NCBI GenBank assembly: GCA_013397075.1
Contig: VWZS01002022.1
Coordinates: 558,001 to 622,000, forward strand
Direction of reading: 5' to 3'
Length of the DNA: 64,000 bases
From: Rhabdornis inornatus
Lineage: Eukaryota; Chordata; Aves; Passeriformes; Rhabdornithidae
In this document: positions 11,771 to 23,600 of the stretch, piece by piece
How positions within the stretch are numbered: the first letter of the stretch is position 1
How the letters are laid out: each line of letters begins with the position of its first letter
Position numbers and translations under genes: made by a program
Notes under the pieces: model-generated
Seen by the model: only the letters and a program-made list of their open reading frames with translations
What the model was told of the DNA's origin: nothing
Databases searched by the model: none

Positions 11771-12140
11771 GAAACCTTTTTCTAACCAGGCTAACAACTC
11801 AAACACCCAGGAAGACTAAAGGATACAGAACACATGTGGATGGAGAGCAGGGGGAGCTTTACAATGAACTCAAAGGAACAGATGCGCCGCTGTCATTGGG
11901 GTGGAATCAATCAACAGGCAGAGAACAGAGACACAGCTTCCCTCGCGGCTTTTCTCACGTCTTGGCTTTTGTTCTTCTCATTCCCCGGGTTTCAAAGGTG
12001 GAGAGCTGCCCTGGGCTGGTGAGGGTGTTGTTCTCTAAGCAATAGCCCAAAAGCTGGGGTGCTTGACCATGACACTGTTGCTTTGGAGACCCTCCCAGTC
12101 ATGTGCAAACTGCCAGGTAGCAGCAAAGTAATGAGAATTA

Positions 12141-12146
12141 TTTATT
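12141..12146 (-). terminator. SRRM4: Alternative SRRM4 polyadenylation signal AATAAA
   Basis: The minus strand reads AATAAATAATTC at this site, about 375 nt upstream of the distal signal. It may provide a slightly shorter isoform. Downstream GU content is weaker than at the distal site. Confidence 0.35.
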
Positions 12147-13085
12147 CTCTGGTGAAGAGGTAATAAAATCCCGCTGGACACTAAAGGGCAAAGTCTTCCT
12201 TCAAGTACTTGAACCTGCCCCTTTCTCAAACCCATACCCTGAGAGCCCCGAGGCTGAGCACCCAGCAGCTCCCAGCCAGCTCTGTGGGAACAGCCCAGCT
12301 CTGGACACTCACCTGCTGATGCTGGAGCCGTGTCCACACTCCAGCAGCACAGGCAGCTCTGCCCAAGGAGCACAAACATCTCCCACCTGAGCGAGCGCAA
12401 CAGTGGCGGTGCTGGAGTGACACTGGGCAAGGTGGGATTTTTAGCACACCTCATGCTCTTCTCAAAGCTGGGGGAGGATGCCTGCAGCAAGCTCTGCTCA
12501 TGTTGGAGACAACAGGGGAACCCTCCCCAGCGCTGCCCTGGCTACTGAGCTCACATCAGGGCAAAGCTACTGGCACAAAGCTTGGGGAAGGGGGCAAAGC
12601 AGGACATGGCATGAGGGTCTCAGGATGGGGCAGGGTGGACATCCTTGCTTCCTGGTGGAGACCACAGCCATCCTATTCCCTTCCTCATCACTGATGCAAA
12701 AGGTGACAAATGTCCCTGGCCCCAGAGGGAAGATGGGACCAGCAGTGAGACATCAGAGAACTACAGGGATTTTTGGTGATGGCAACCCTATGCCACGTGG
12801 CAGAGGAAGAGGAGCAGGGATATTCCTCCACCAGAGCTGGCCTGTCACCTCTGAATTCCCCACACCTTTTCCAGGGGGATGTGATTTGTCAACAGAAGCT
12901 GGTTCAAGGAGATGGAGAGTTCCCCCCTGCCTTGCCCATCTCCATCACAGTGAGGTTCCTCTCTAAATACTGGTGGTGAGATCCAAATGAGCCAAATTTG
13001 CCTTCCTCTCTCCAACATATCTGGCAACATTTCAAAGGCTCCTGCCTTCATGGACCCAACAGCATGACCCAAATTGCTTTTTTTA

Positions 13086-13122
13086 AAGTAATGCTCAATA
13101 AATAGAAGAAATAAATATTAAA
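13086..13122 (-). promoter_or_regulatory. Candidate AU-rich cluster in SRRM4 3' UTR
   Basis: The sense strand has three ATTTA pentamers within about 35 nt (TATTTAA, ATATTTATTT, CTATTTATT). The surrounding 13080-13330 stretch is AT-rich and looks less degenerate than its neighbours, so it may be a conserved UTR block. Confidence 0.35.
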
Positions 13123-13949
13123 TAGAGGCCAAGTCCTCTCAGCCTGTTCAATATATGTACAATGCATAGCAAAATAACAGTGATTGGCTGCTGCAGACAA
13201 GTTTGGTACAAATTCAGTTCCCAAAACAACAAAAACATTGAGAAAATTGCAGTCAACATAAAGCAAAGCTCAGCCGAGTGCTGTAACCAATGAAGAAAGA
13301 ACAAAACAGTGCTTTGAAACATCCCTTATCTTTCCTTCCCAGCAAATCTGCAGAAATGGTGTTGAATTTCCTGAAACCTGGGGTTGGGAGAGGTGGGACA
13401 AGCCTCCCTTGGGGGGACAAACCCAGAGCCAAGGCAGGTCCAGTGAGTGGGGAGAGTTGATGGCTCCAGAATCAAGGAGACATTTGGAAGTGAGTGCTGT
13501 GACATGTGCTCTGCCAGGGAAAGGCAGGATGGATGCTTGTGGGATGATTCAAAATCATGGCTGGGAAAGAGCTTTTGAGTGTGAGACAGGGCTTCCAAAA
13601 AACAGCCAAGATATTATCCTGATGTTGTGGGTAGCCCTGAACACCCCTTGTGTGTCTGACCACAGCAGCGATTCACCAACACCAAAATGACCAAGCTGCC
13701 TTTCCACCAGGTGAACCTGCTCTTTGCAGAGAGCACCTGCAGCAATCTGAGCTGTCGGGTGCAGAGCGAAAATCCATAAAAGCAGTGAATGAGAGAAACA
13801 ACATTAAAAAAAAATAAAAAAAAAAGCACTGGCAAAAGGCACAGAGACAGAAAAACTCACAGCTTCACGCAAACCCACAGAAACCCCGTCTGTCCACTAA
13901 CAGGGAGTGTGTACTAAAGCTTGTACTAAAAATATTTAATAAGTTAAAA

Positions 13950-13958
13950 AATAAATAA
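13950..13958 (-). promoter_or_regulatory. Candidate AU-rich element nonamer in SRRM4 3' UTR
   Basis: The sense strand reads TTATTTATT followed by a T run. This is a canonical ARE nonamer outside any long repeat, about 0.7 kb downstream of the larger ARE in transcript order. Confidence 0.4.
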
Positions 13959-14099
13959 CACCGAGGGAAACTCACATGTATATGCACATGTGCACATACA
14001 CACACAGCCTTGGTCAGGACCGTCACGAGAGGCTGGATTTTGCAAGGACCTTCCGCAGGGATCGCTCTCTCACAGCCTCATCTCTTGTTTTCTCATGGG

Positions 14100-14500
14100 T
14101 GGGTCAGTGCGCAGGGATAAACACGGCAGGGGAGTCCTGGCGATGGCATCCTCGCAGGGAAAGCGGCGCTGGCAGCGCGGAGCAGCCGCGGTTCGGGTGA
14201 GCGGAGCCAAGGCAAGCAGCGCGGGGCCAGCTGGCACCCGGCCGGCGAGCGCGCAGGCGACACTTCCCCGGTGGCACTGCCAGCACCCCGCGCTCGGCCG
14301 GCCAGCAGACCCTCGCCGCCACCTCCCACACGTCCTAGACCCTTTTCTGCGGTCACACCCATCGCATTCCTGCACAGATCTAATGAGAAACACGAGATTC
14401 CAAACTGAAAACGCGCAGCTCTGCCCTGCATCCCTTTGTCCACGCCGCGCTCTCCGCCCTGCTCCGGAGAGCGCAGAGGGACGCAAGCGGCAGCAAGAGT
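14100..14500. promoter_or_regulatory. CpG-rich patch inside the SRRM4 3' UTR
   Basis: CpG density is high across about 400 bp (GCGCTGGCAGCGCGG, CCGGCCGGCGAGCGCGCAGG, CGCGCTCGGCCGGCC) in otherwise CpG-poor UTR. It may be an orphan CpG island, hence a possible promoter or enhancer. No coding frame resembling a known protein starts there. Confidence 0.45.
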
Positions 14501-14658
14501 GACTGTCACTCCTCCGGCCACCTCACTGAGAGGGGCCAGAGCTGTAAACCTTTACACGAGACCGGCGGCATGGATACATTTGAACAAACAAACAGATCCA
14601 AAAATAACGTTAGAAAAAAAAAATAGAATAAATAAATATTGGTCCATTCTGACATACA

Positions 14659-14745
14659 ATTAAAAATAGAATAATAATAATAATAATAATAATATAAAAA
14701 ATAATAATAATATAAAATAAATAAATAAATAAATAATTTAAAGAG
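14659..14745 (-). repeat. AT-rich simple repeat forming a class II AU-rich element in SRRM4 mRNA
   Basis: The plus strand carries (AAT)n at about 14669-14694 and (AAAT)n at about 14716-14736. In the sense (minus) strand of the SRRM4 3' UTR the second array reads as overlapping ATTTA pentamers, including the UUAUUUAUU nonamer recognised by AU-binding decay and stability factors. The repeat is certain; its regulatory role is inferred. Confidence 0.75.
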
Positions 14746-17365
14746 GGTTACTCCAATGCAAGTCTGCTTGGGAAAGAAACCCCAGGAGCATTTAGCTGCC
14801 AAGGACTGTACAGGCAGAGGCAGTCCATGATGTAGGGATCAGCTGGACCAGTGCAGGAGCTGCCACCAGCCCCACACAACCCTCAGGGTCATCTTCTGAC
14901 CCACAGGGGGTGGATGCTGCTAACCCCGGTGTGGTGCTTCCATCGTGTCCCCAGCCACGAGGACTCCAGTCAGTGGGAGTTTGGTATTTACACCAGTTGC
15001 ACAAAGCCCCTCTTCTTTTCTTTCCTAGTTTTGGATCTTCGGGCTTGCTGCTTCCTTGCTACAGCTCCACGTGTGCGTTACAGGGTGTCAAGGGGCAGGA
15101 GGCTGCTCCTGGAACGCTGGGAGAGCTGGGGAGGTTGGGTTCCCATCACTGCCTTTGGATCTTCCCAGGGAGCAGAAGGATGGGGCATTTCAGCATCAAA
15201 CTGGGAGAGACTCTTTGGGGAAGAAGCATGAGGTTTTCAGCCCTTTTGAGAGGGAGTTCGCTGCAGGTGGCCAAGGGGCCACTGTCAGGGCCAGCCCAGG
15301 AGGGAAGGCAGTGGCATCCTGGCTTTGATCCCTCAACCACAGCCCTGGAGCATTTTGCTCAGCCCTAGCAGGAGCGCTTCTCTTTGTGTCCTACAAAGGG
15401 TCTTCCCAGAAGATGGACACATCTCCACTAAGCCACCAGCCAGATCAGTGCCCAGCTCTCTGCCTCAGCCCCCTCATCCTCACATTGCCTGCAGCAAGCA
15501 AGGCAAGGGATGAGGGTCTGGGAAAAAGGGGAGCTTTGGCCATGGAAGGCACAGGACAAGGGGGACCAACACCAGGAAAGATACTGGGAAAGAGCTCCCT
15601 GACATCAAACTTCCTCTTGTACTACCCAGATGGAATCCCTGCCTGTGCTGCTGTACTTTCCAACAGATAACAGATTTATAGGCTTGCTGAGGTGATCATC
15701 CAGTTCCACCACAGCAGCTCATGGCTCTCAGCCTTCCTCCCCTTGCTGCTTTGTCCCTTTTCCAACTGCCAGGGGCCTGTAAGTAATTCTGTAGATGAGG
15801 GGGTTGCATTCCTTTCTACCCCCTCTCCCCCTGCAGATGGTGGCTCCACTCAGCCCTTTCTGTAACACTTAAACAACACATACCTCCTTGACTCATTAAG
15901 CCCAAACTCATTAATAATCGTGCAGGATGGAAGGGGAGGGGATGGAAAAAGGAAGAGAGGGGAGGGAGGGAAGTCTTAAGCCCAAATTAGCGTCTCTAAG
16001 CACCCAGGTGTTGTAAGAGAAATAAACTCCTCAGCACCAGCTCAGGCTGTGCTGGGAGAAGCCTTTGTTACCCGGCAAAACACAGTAATTGCGCAGGCAG
16101 CTGGGCTGGCAGGGAGACAAAACCCCAGGGCCCAGGGCAGCCTGTGGCTCCCTGGAAAAACAGACAATTAGTGGGGGACCCTTCGTGTCCCCCTGCACTG
16201 CTCTGGCTTCCCAGTAACAACCTGGGGCACCAGTGCATCCTGCTGCAGTCTGGCACCAGCCCTGCAACTGCGCTGCTGAGCCTGCCCCAGGGCAGCCAGA
16301 GAGGCTCAAGGAGGAATGATTGCCTGGAATCCTGCCTGAAATTGCTGCATGGTTTGAGGAAGGGGCATTGGGGTCCCCTGGATCTTGCAATGCCCTTTTA
16401 ACCCTGTATGTTCTGACTGCACTGCACAACTGCTATCTCTGCACTCCCCTCTGGTCCCACCAGCAACACAGTCTGAGGGCAATGCTCCCCAAAGAACCTA
16501 AACCCAAAATGTCTGAAGCTTCCTCCAGGAAGGGAAGCCCATGACCCTTGGTCTCTTACTCATGACCTGGCCCTCAGAGCACAGCACAACACCACTTCCC
16601 CTCTGCCTTGTACCCCAGCAGCCCCAGGTCTGCTTCAGACCTCAGCAGATAGTTTGCAAGCAATTCAGTGCTGGGGTGATAAAACAACCCTGCAAAAGGT
16701 GCTGCTACCTGGTTGGAAAGGGCAGGAGAAAGAGCAAACAGCCTTTTTTTTCCCAGGAAGTACGTCGGGAGGGATTTCTAGCCTTCTATTTATAGCAGGG
16801 ACTGGTTGACTGGCAAAAAATAAATATTTTCTCTGCAGAGTGGGTAGCAGCTCTGGAGGAGAGACCCAAAGGACCTGATATTTGCCTTGGTGAGGACAGC
16901 CATGCCCCCCATCACTGAAGCTTTCCAGCAAACTCCTCCCCAACAAGGTCTGTCTCTCCAACAGAAGTTAATTTGCTGGTTCCTGGTTTGTCAAAAGATC
17001 AAGGAGCAGAATTCTTTCCTTTGGACCCGCTGGTAGTGCTTTGGAGAGCAGTAGCAATGGGGAGATGGGAGCATCGGGGAGGACGGAGCAGGTCTGCTGT
17101 GACAGACCCTCTGTAAAGCACCGACCCTTCTTCCAGCCTGGCCTGGGGAGCTGGGACTGATCCACCCACTCCGCGCTGAGGCAGAGGGGTTGCAGCAGGC
17201 GCTCCAGGGCTCTTACTCCGAACCGGGGAAGGGGGACCCGGCAATGCCACCACGTCAGTATCGGGGATGATTGCTATCGATGGCCAGGTAGGTGGGAAGG
17301 AAGCGGAGAATGCCAGGAATGTGGCGGTGACGCCGGCACCCGGTGTCAGCCAGCAGTGACACTCC

Positions 17366-17606
17366 CTAACGACGCAGGCTGTCGGAGCTGGCTCCTGAGT
17401 CATAGCTCCTGCTCCTGCTGCGGCTGCTCCTGGGGCCCGAGCTCCGGCTGCTGCTCCAGCTTCGGCTCCGGCTCGTCCGGTAGCTGGAGTAGCTCCGGCT
17501 GCGGCTCGGGGAGCGGCTGAAGCTGCTGTACCAGGAGGAATAGCTGCCGGCGCTGCTGGAGGACGAGGGGCTGGGACGGTAGTAGGGGATGGGGCGTTTG
17601 CGGGCA
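17366..17606 (-). CDS. SRRM4: SRRM4 terminal coding exon 13 (eMIC and C-terminal RS tail)
   Basis: This exon holds 241 coding nt, residues 520-599 and a TAG stop. It begins SARKRPIPYYRPSPSSS, which is invariant against human SRRM4, continues with SWYSSFSRSPSRSRSYSS, and ends SLRR. The acceptor is CTGTCCCCACAG. The SR tail is shorter than the human one, which accounts for much of the 12-residue length difference. Confidence 0.96.
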
Positions 17607-20600
17607 CTGTGGGGACAGAGAGATGTGGGTTACCAGCAACGCAAGGACAGATTTACTGCCAAAATCTCCAAAAAGCACTGTACACTCGGCACAACACTCC
17701 CAAAAATGTGATTGTGTTTGTCTAAAAGGAAAAAGAGATCAGGTAGCTGACGGGCCTTGGGATTCAAACCACCCACCCCCACAGCCCTGGGGAATGTCTC
17801 AGCCACTCAGTCTGCTGGGCTCTACTTGATGCTGTCCCAAAGAGCCCTCTGTATGAAGGTTAGAGTCAATAACTGACTCTCTCCAGTGTGGGACATCCAC
17901 CACAGGGCAGGGTGAAATAAAAAGCCTGTGAGTGAATGCTCTTGGCACCTGAGTCCCTGCTCTGACTTCACCTTCTTTTTTCCTTCAGCTACTGTAAATT
18001 GAGATCCTCTCCATCCTCCCTGTGCCTCCAGCTGGAAATCCCCAGGCTCTAGAGGAGGGGTGGAAGGGCCTGCTGATCAGGCTCAGGGAAACCGGTCTGC
18101 TGGAGAAACCTCCTCTGGCAAGGGCTGGGACCCAAGGACAGCCCTCATCCCCCCGGAAGTGCCAGCTGAGCCTGTCTCCAAAGGATGGGACAGCTCCCCC
18201 TTGCCTTGTGATGCGCCGAGCTTCGAGGTGGCTGGGAGAGTCTCTCCGGCGTTTCCTCAGGGGGGAATAGGAGCGGCGCCGCCGCTGCCGCTGCGACTCC
18301 TTCTCGCTGGAGCTGTACTTGTGCTCCCGCTCGCGGTCCCTGGGGAGGGCACAGCATGGGGACTGTCACTGCAGGGCTTTGGGGTGGCTCGGGGATGGGG
18401 AGGCAACGACCCACGAAGGCACAGATGAGCAGAGGACACTCTGCTCCAAGAGGGACAACTCTCAGTGCTCTGGCGGCATCACCTCTGGACAAAGCTGGAC
18501 AAAGAGACTGGACAGCACTAATTGCATTCAGGGGCTCTGGCAGTGTCTTGCAGTGGCATTGCAGTGACAAGCTAAGATGGCTTCCAGGGACCTGTGTCTG
18601 TGGGTGCAGTCTGTATTTAGCTCTCGCTGGCCGTGCTGCTGGAGCTGGCAGGAACAGCCCTGCCAGCAGGCCCCACGTGAGCTGAGGGCCTGGTAGCCCT
18701 GCAGGGCTCTGCAAGCCTCGCCAGAAGGAGTGCCGGTGTTGCTATGGTTTTATCTTTTGTTAAATTCCCATACACGTCAGCACAGGCCCTTGTGTGCAGC
18801 GTGGCTGCCTTCATACACCCTGCTCAGTGCCATCTGCAAAGCAACACGTTACAGGTCAAGGGCCTGCCTGATCCCTGCATGCAGAAGTGTTCTGCTCACC
18901 AGCACAGGGATTGTCAAAGCCTGCAAGAATTGACCCTGGGAATGTACGATTTTGAGGCTGCAAAATGTTCACAGCAGCACAGGTGCTACCAGGAAAACCT
19001 GCCAAAGGCATCTCTAGGGTTGAACTGTGAGACTGTTTTCTATGGTGTATGGAGGGAGTAGAGGTGCCTGGACTGTGTTTCCCTCTGCAAGGCTGTGAGT
19101 GCCAGCCTGAGGGTACCTGGCATCTGCCCTCACAGCAGGGACACTTTCCTGGGCTTGACAACTCTTTGTCAGAGCTGTGACTCTATAAAGCAGAGTATCT
19201 TTCCCTGCTGTAATCAGATCCCTCTCTGCCAGGGGTTGCAGCCCTGCTGCAGGGGCTGCTGGCTGCGTGCACAGACCCAGCTGGAGCCTCGGGCTCTGCC
19301 ACCATTCACACCAGCATGACAATGATGGAGGCCAGGGGGAAAGCGTGAGGCAGCAGATACCACATGAGTGGACAGTAAATACGCCAGTAGACAGTAAATA
19401 CCCCAGCAGTGGACACTAAATACCCCAGGAGTAGACAGCTGTACCTGCTACGGCTGTAGCGGGAGTAACTGGGGCTCCGGCGAGGCCTTGAACTTCTACT
19501 CCCAGGACTTTTTTTGCAGGATTTGGAGGAATAGCTGGGGGAACGTGAGGAAGACCTGGAGATAGGAAAGAAACAGAAAAGAGTTAAAGATGCTGGAGGG
19601 TGAGGCTGTACCAGACTACTCCAAATCATGAGGGGGAAGAGATGTCCCATTCTCCAGGGTCTCAGCCCAGCTCTGCATGGCCAGTTCACCCCAAGCCTTG
19701 TGGATCCCTAGGCAACCCCAAACTCTCACACCTCCCCCTGCAAGCAGCCTGCAAGAACTAGACACTGCCCCGGGTCACAGAGACAGCTGTTCCAGCTGGC
19801 CTTACCTCTTTCCCAAGGAGCAGGACCTGCTTCGGGAGTACCTGGGAGAGGCCTTGTGGTGCGAGGAGCGGGAGCGGCTGGAGCTGGGGGAGGATCTGCC
19901 CGTGCTGGTGCAGGACTCGCTGCGGGAGCCAGGCCTGAGCGGAGAGCTGTGCGCTGGGGAGGGGACAAAGCTTCGCTTCTTCTCCTCTGAGGAGCCGAGA
20001 CATGAGGGTAGGCATGCTCTGTGAACATATATTTGGACACTTTTTGAAGCTGTGGACTGGTCTCTGGCTGAGGGGAGCACTATGCTCCAGCAAATAAATA
20101 TTCCCATCCTTCCATTCCCTAACTGGAGGTAAAAAAGGCCTCTCAGCTCCCCAGGCTGCTGCTGCAGAAGACCCCATGTGTGTGGGTCAGATTCTGAGCT
20201 CACCCTCCAGGCTCTGCCAGGGAGAAAATGTGTGGAAGAGCTCTTGGGTGGCACAAGCAGCAGCTCATCTGCTCCATGCCCAACACACCAGAGGTGTCTG
20301 GCTGGCAGAGCCTGGTCAGGCCAGCAAGCAGTGCTGGTCCTGGGCAGGGAGTGAGGTAAAATGTGCTGGAGTAGGGGAAAGGCAGAGCATGGCAGGGCAA
20401 GGGCTGTGCTCCAGCCTGGCTGTGGAGCAGCATGAGTGGGCACTGAGCAGGCATGGCCTGTTGCCTTTGGACAGCGCTCTGTGAACTCCTCCTCTTCCAG
20501 AAGTGCTCTGGCAATGAACTGGGGTCAGAGCCCAGCAGCCAGGCAGCCTCCCAGCAGCCATGGCCAGCTGCAATCCCAGCTCCACCCATGTGAAGGCAGA

Positions 20601-23600
20601 GTTATCCCACTGGAATCACCATGTGAAAAGTACAGACAAACCTAAAATGTTACCCTTTGACTGAAAAATGAGGCTTGTTCTTACTAAAACCCATTACCCT
20701 GGCTCCCTACTGTCACATTCAGTGCTTAAAACCATGTCCTGGCTCTGACTTTCAGCATTTAAGACCCAAGGGCCTGAGCTGGAAGAGCTCCCTACAACCA
20801 CTGCCTGAGCACAGCCCTGGGTACCAGCCACCACGCTTCAGTGCCCTCATTCCCAACATCCCCTGGCAAACCCAGGAATGGGAGGTGGTGATGGAGGCTA
20901 GCAGCTACTCCCCTCTCTGAAGATGCCCTGTGGCACTGGGTGGTGATTGGATGCCTTGTGGCCCCGGAGCAGAGCTGCTGCTGTGTTATCCTGCAGCCAG
21001 CCAAGTGCTTGCCCCTCCCTGTGCTCCCCACTGGCAGGAGATACTACCTTGTCACCCTGGAGCTGTGCTGGATGAGCTGGAAGGGGAAGGGGCACGCTGG
21101 ATTTGGCTCATTGGACAGGTGAAAGAACAGCCCATTATGATCTTAGTGGAAACAAGCCCCGCTTCCCTTCCCCACAGTAGGCAGAGATGGAGAATTAGCA
21201 TGGCAACCCCCAGATGCTCCTTTCAGATTGTGCCCAGAAGGGCCAGAGACTTTTTTTTGACATGGCCATGCCCAGGTGAGCAGGGATGTGCTGTGAACAC
21301 GGCCTGACCCAGGCCCAAACCCTGCATGAGCTACAGCAATGCCAAAGCACTGACACGAGCAATGTCCAGGGATGTGATGGCTGGGTTTTATCTTCCTCCT
21401 CTGGCTACAGTACTGGTCCTTGCTGGGTTCTGGACTCCAGCTTGGCAAGACCGTGGGTGTGGTTGGTACTGCCTGCCTCCAGAGCACAGAAAGCTCCCTG
21501 CCAGCTCACCACGGACACTGGCGAGCGGCAGGAGACACAGAGCAACAACGTACCAGGTATTGGGCTGCCTGCAGCAGCTACTGGCAATCACTGACCTTCG
21601 GTCTTGTCCCTGGGCATCTGGAGACAGATTTTCCAAAGCTGTTCCCTTGGTCTGGGAAAAGCAACTGGTGAAGGAATTTCCTGAATCAGAGCTGTTATCG
21701 CTGTTGGCCAGTTTGGGCTTCCCGGACGAGAAGGCATGGCCAAAGCCATCATGGACTAGACTTCTTTTCTCCTGGCTGTCCTTTGACCTGGATGAGCTCG
21801 TTTGAGTGGAGGGAGGGGAGGAAGTATCGTTTCCTGAGTCATATTCATGATACTCTCCATTCTGGCTGGCTAGGTTGCCAGGCGGGCTGTCTGTTTTGGT
21901 AAAGAGGTCAGCAGAAGACCCTGACTGAGAGATCTGAAAGCAAAAAAGCCATTTGGCATTGTTTGAATGGTTTTTGGGGGGGTTGTTTTCGGTTTTACTT
22001 TGCTTTTTTTTTTTCCAAATAAACCCAGAAATTTTACCATCATGATGCACTGAAACAAAACGAAAGGAAAGAAAAGAAACAAAGAAAGAAAGAAAGAAAA
22101 AAAGAAAGGAGAAGAAAATGAAAGCACATATCCCTAAAAGAAATCCACAGTAAGAAGAAACTTATTTTCCCCCTGCTATAATAATGGGAAGATTTAGAGA
22201 TCATGCAAAGAGTATCAGCATGCGGTTCATGTTAAACAAAAGAGCTTAACAAAGTAAGCGGGCAACCAAAGAATTAAAACAACTAACTAAATTAAAAAAA
22301 ATGTAACAGAGGACAAAGCCCTTACTTAACCTTAAAGAGGGAAAGAAAAAAAAAGGGGTATACATATATAAAAAAACCTACATAATCCCTGCAAAGAAAT
22401 CAAAAATAAAACAAAAATTTAGATGAGTGAATTTTTTTAAGCTTCCTTAATAAAGTAGCTGAACCAATGTCACTAAAATAAGCAACAAAAAACCAAATCA
22501 AATCAAATTAAGGGCTTCTGTACAAAGCAAAAACTGGCAAATAAACAAGCTTATCACTTTGAAATTAAAAAATAGAAAAAGAAAAAATAAAGAAAAAATA
22601 AAAATAAGAAAGAGGGTGAGGGGAAAAAAAGAAAAATCCCTTTGGAAATAAAAGGTATACAGATACTTTTTTGTGTGCTTTTTACCCCCTGAAGAAGATA
22701 TAGCTAATGCGCTCAAGTGACCTCTAATAAATTCCCTGGTGTCTTGCGGATAGCATCCACTTACCCATCAAGAACTCCTCCTTAAGTAGGTAAGGTGTAA
22801 GAAAAAAGGAAGAGCGGGCAACATAAGTCCATCATTAGAGTCTCAAATTACATGAAAAAAACATAAACCCTCTCGTCAATCCACACTGCCAACTGTTTGC
22901 TGCCTCCTCTATGCAAATGTCATGACTGCTTTTTGTCTGCTCGCTTGTCTCCCTTATTATTCATTTTTGTTTCCTTCTGCTTTAAATTGGCCTGTCCAGC
23001 CCGTTCCTGGAGGCTGATGGCTTGTGCTGAAAGCTGCGGCTTGCACTGAATCCCCCCGGGTTGTATGGAAATGACAAAGGGAACTCGAGTGAGGGAAGAA
23101 GCAAGAAAATAGAGGAGGAAACGTGTCCCCACGCTGTGTATCAGAGATCTGTGGGGAAGGGGGATGGCAGCTCTGCTCCTACCAGCCTCTGCAAGGGGGC
23201 CAGCCACACCCTAGGTGTGGGTTGCTGAGCACAACAGGGCAAGCAAGGACCTCGAACTCACATAGACTGACCTGGGCAGGGCTGTTCTCTGGGACCCTGA
23301 GCACCACCAAGGGGATTTACATCATTTCAGTATTTTATAATTCAGTTTTCACTGCACTGGCATTTGCCTGAGGCAGCTCAGGAATGTGGCAGCACTGGGA
23401 GTGAGGCTGTGTCAGTGCTAACATCTGCCCTTGCAATGGGGTGACAATTAGGGCTTCATGCACACATCTGCACTCTCATGTGGCCTCCTCCTCTTTCACT
23501 CAGAGCCTCCACTCTCCTCAGACCCACCCATGAGGTTTGGTGCAGGGTTCTTAGAGTGTGGACACACAGGTTTGGCTCCCCCCACTCAGGACAACCCTCC

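Larger units (their letters stand above)
11745..17365 (-). other. SRRM4: SRRM4 3' untranslated region (inferred)
   Basis: From the TAG at 17366 to a polyA signal at 11765-11770 there is no second gene, and about 5.6 kb of UTR agrees with the multi-kilobase 3' UTR I recall for mammalian SRRM4. It contains several AU-rich elements, a CpG-rich patch at about 14100-14500 and simple repeats. The distal end is inferred only from the AATAAA and a GU-rich stretch beyond it. Confidence 0.6.

Noticed and set aside
15694..15710. Short string GATCATCCAGTTCCACC, resembling part of a CR1 LINE
   Set aside because: The similarity is about 15 bases and the flanks do not continue as CR1, so I would not annotate a mobile element from it.
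16786..16795. Perfect MEF2-type string CTATTTATAG
   Set aside because: A single site in the SRRM4 3' UTR with no supporting cluster; likely chance.
16999..17607. 202-codon Ala/Pro-rich minus-strand open frame over the last SRRM4 exon
   Set aside because: It is the wrong frame. The frame giving SARKRPIPYYRPS and ending SLRR at 17366 is the conserved one.
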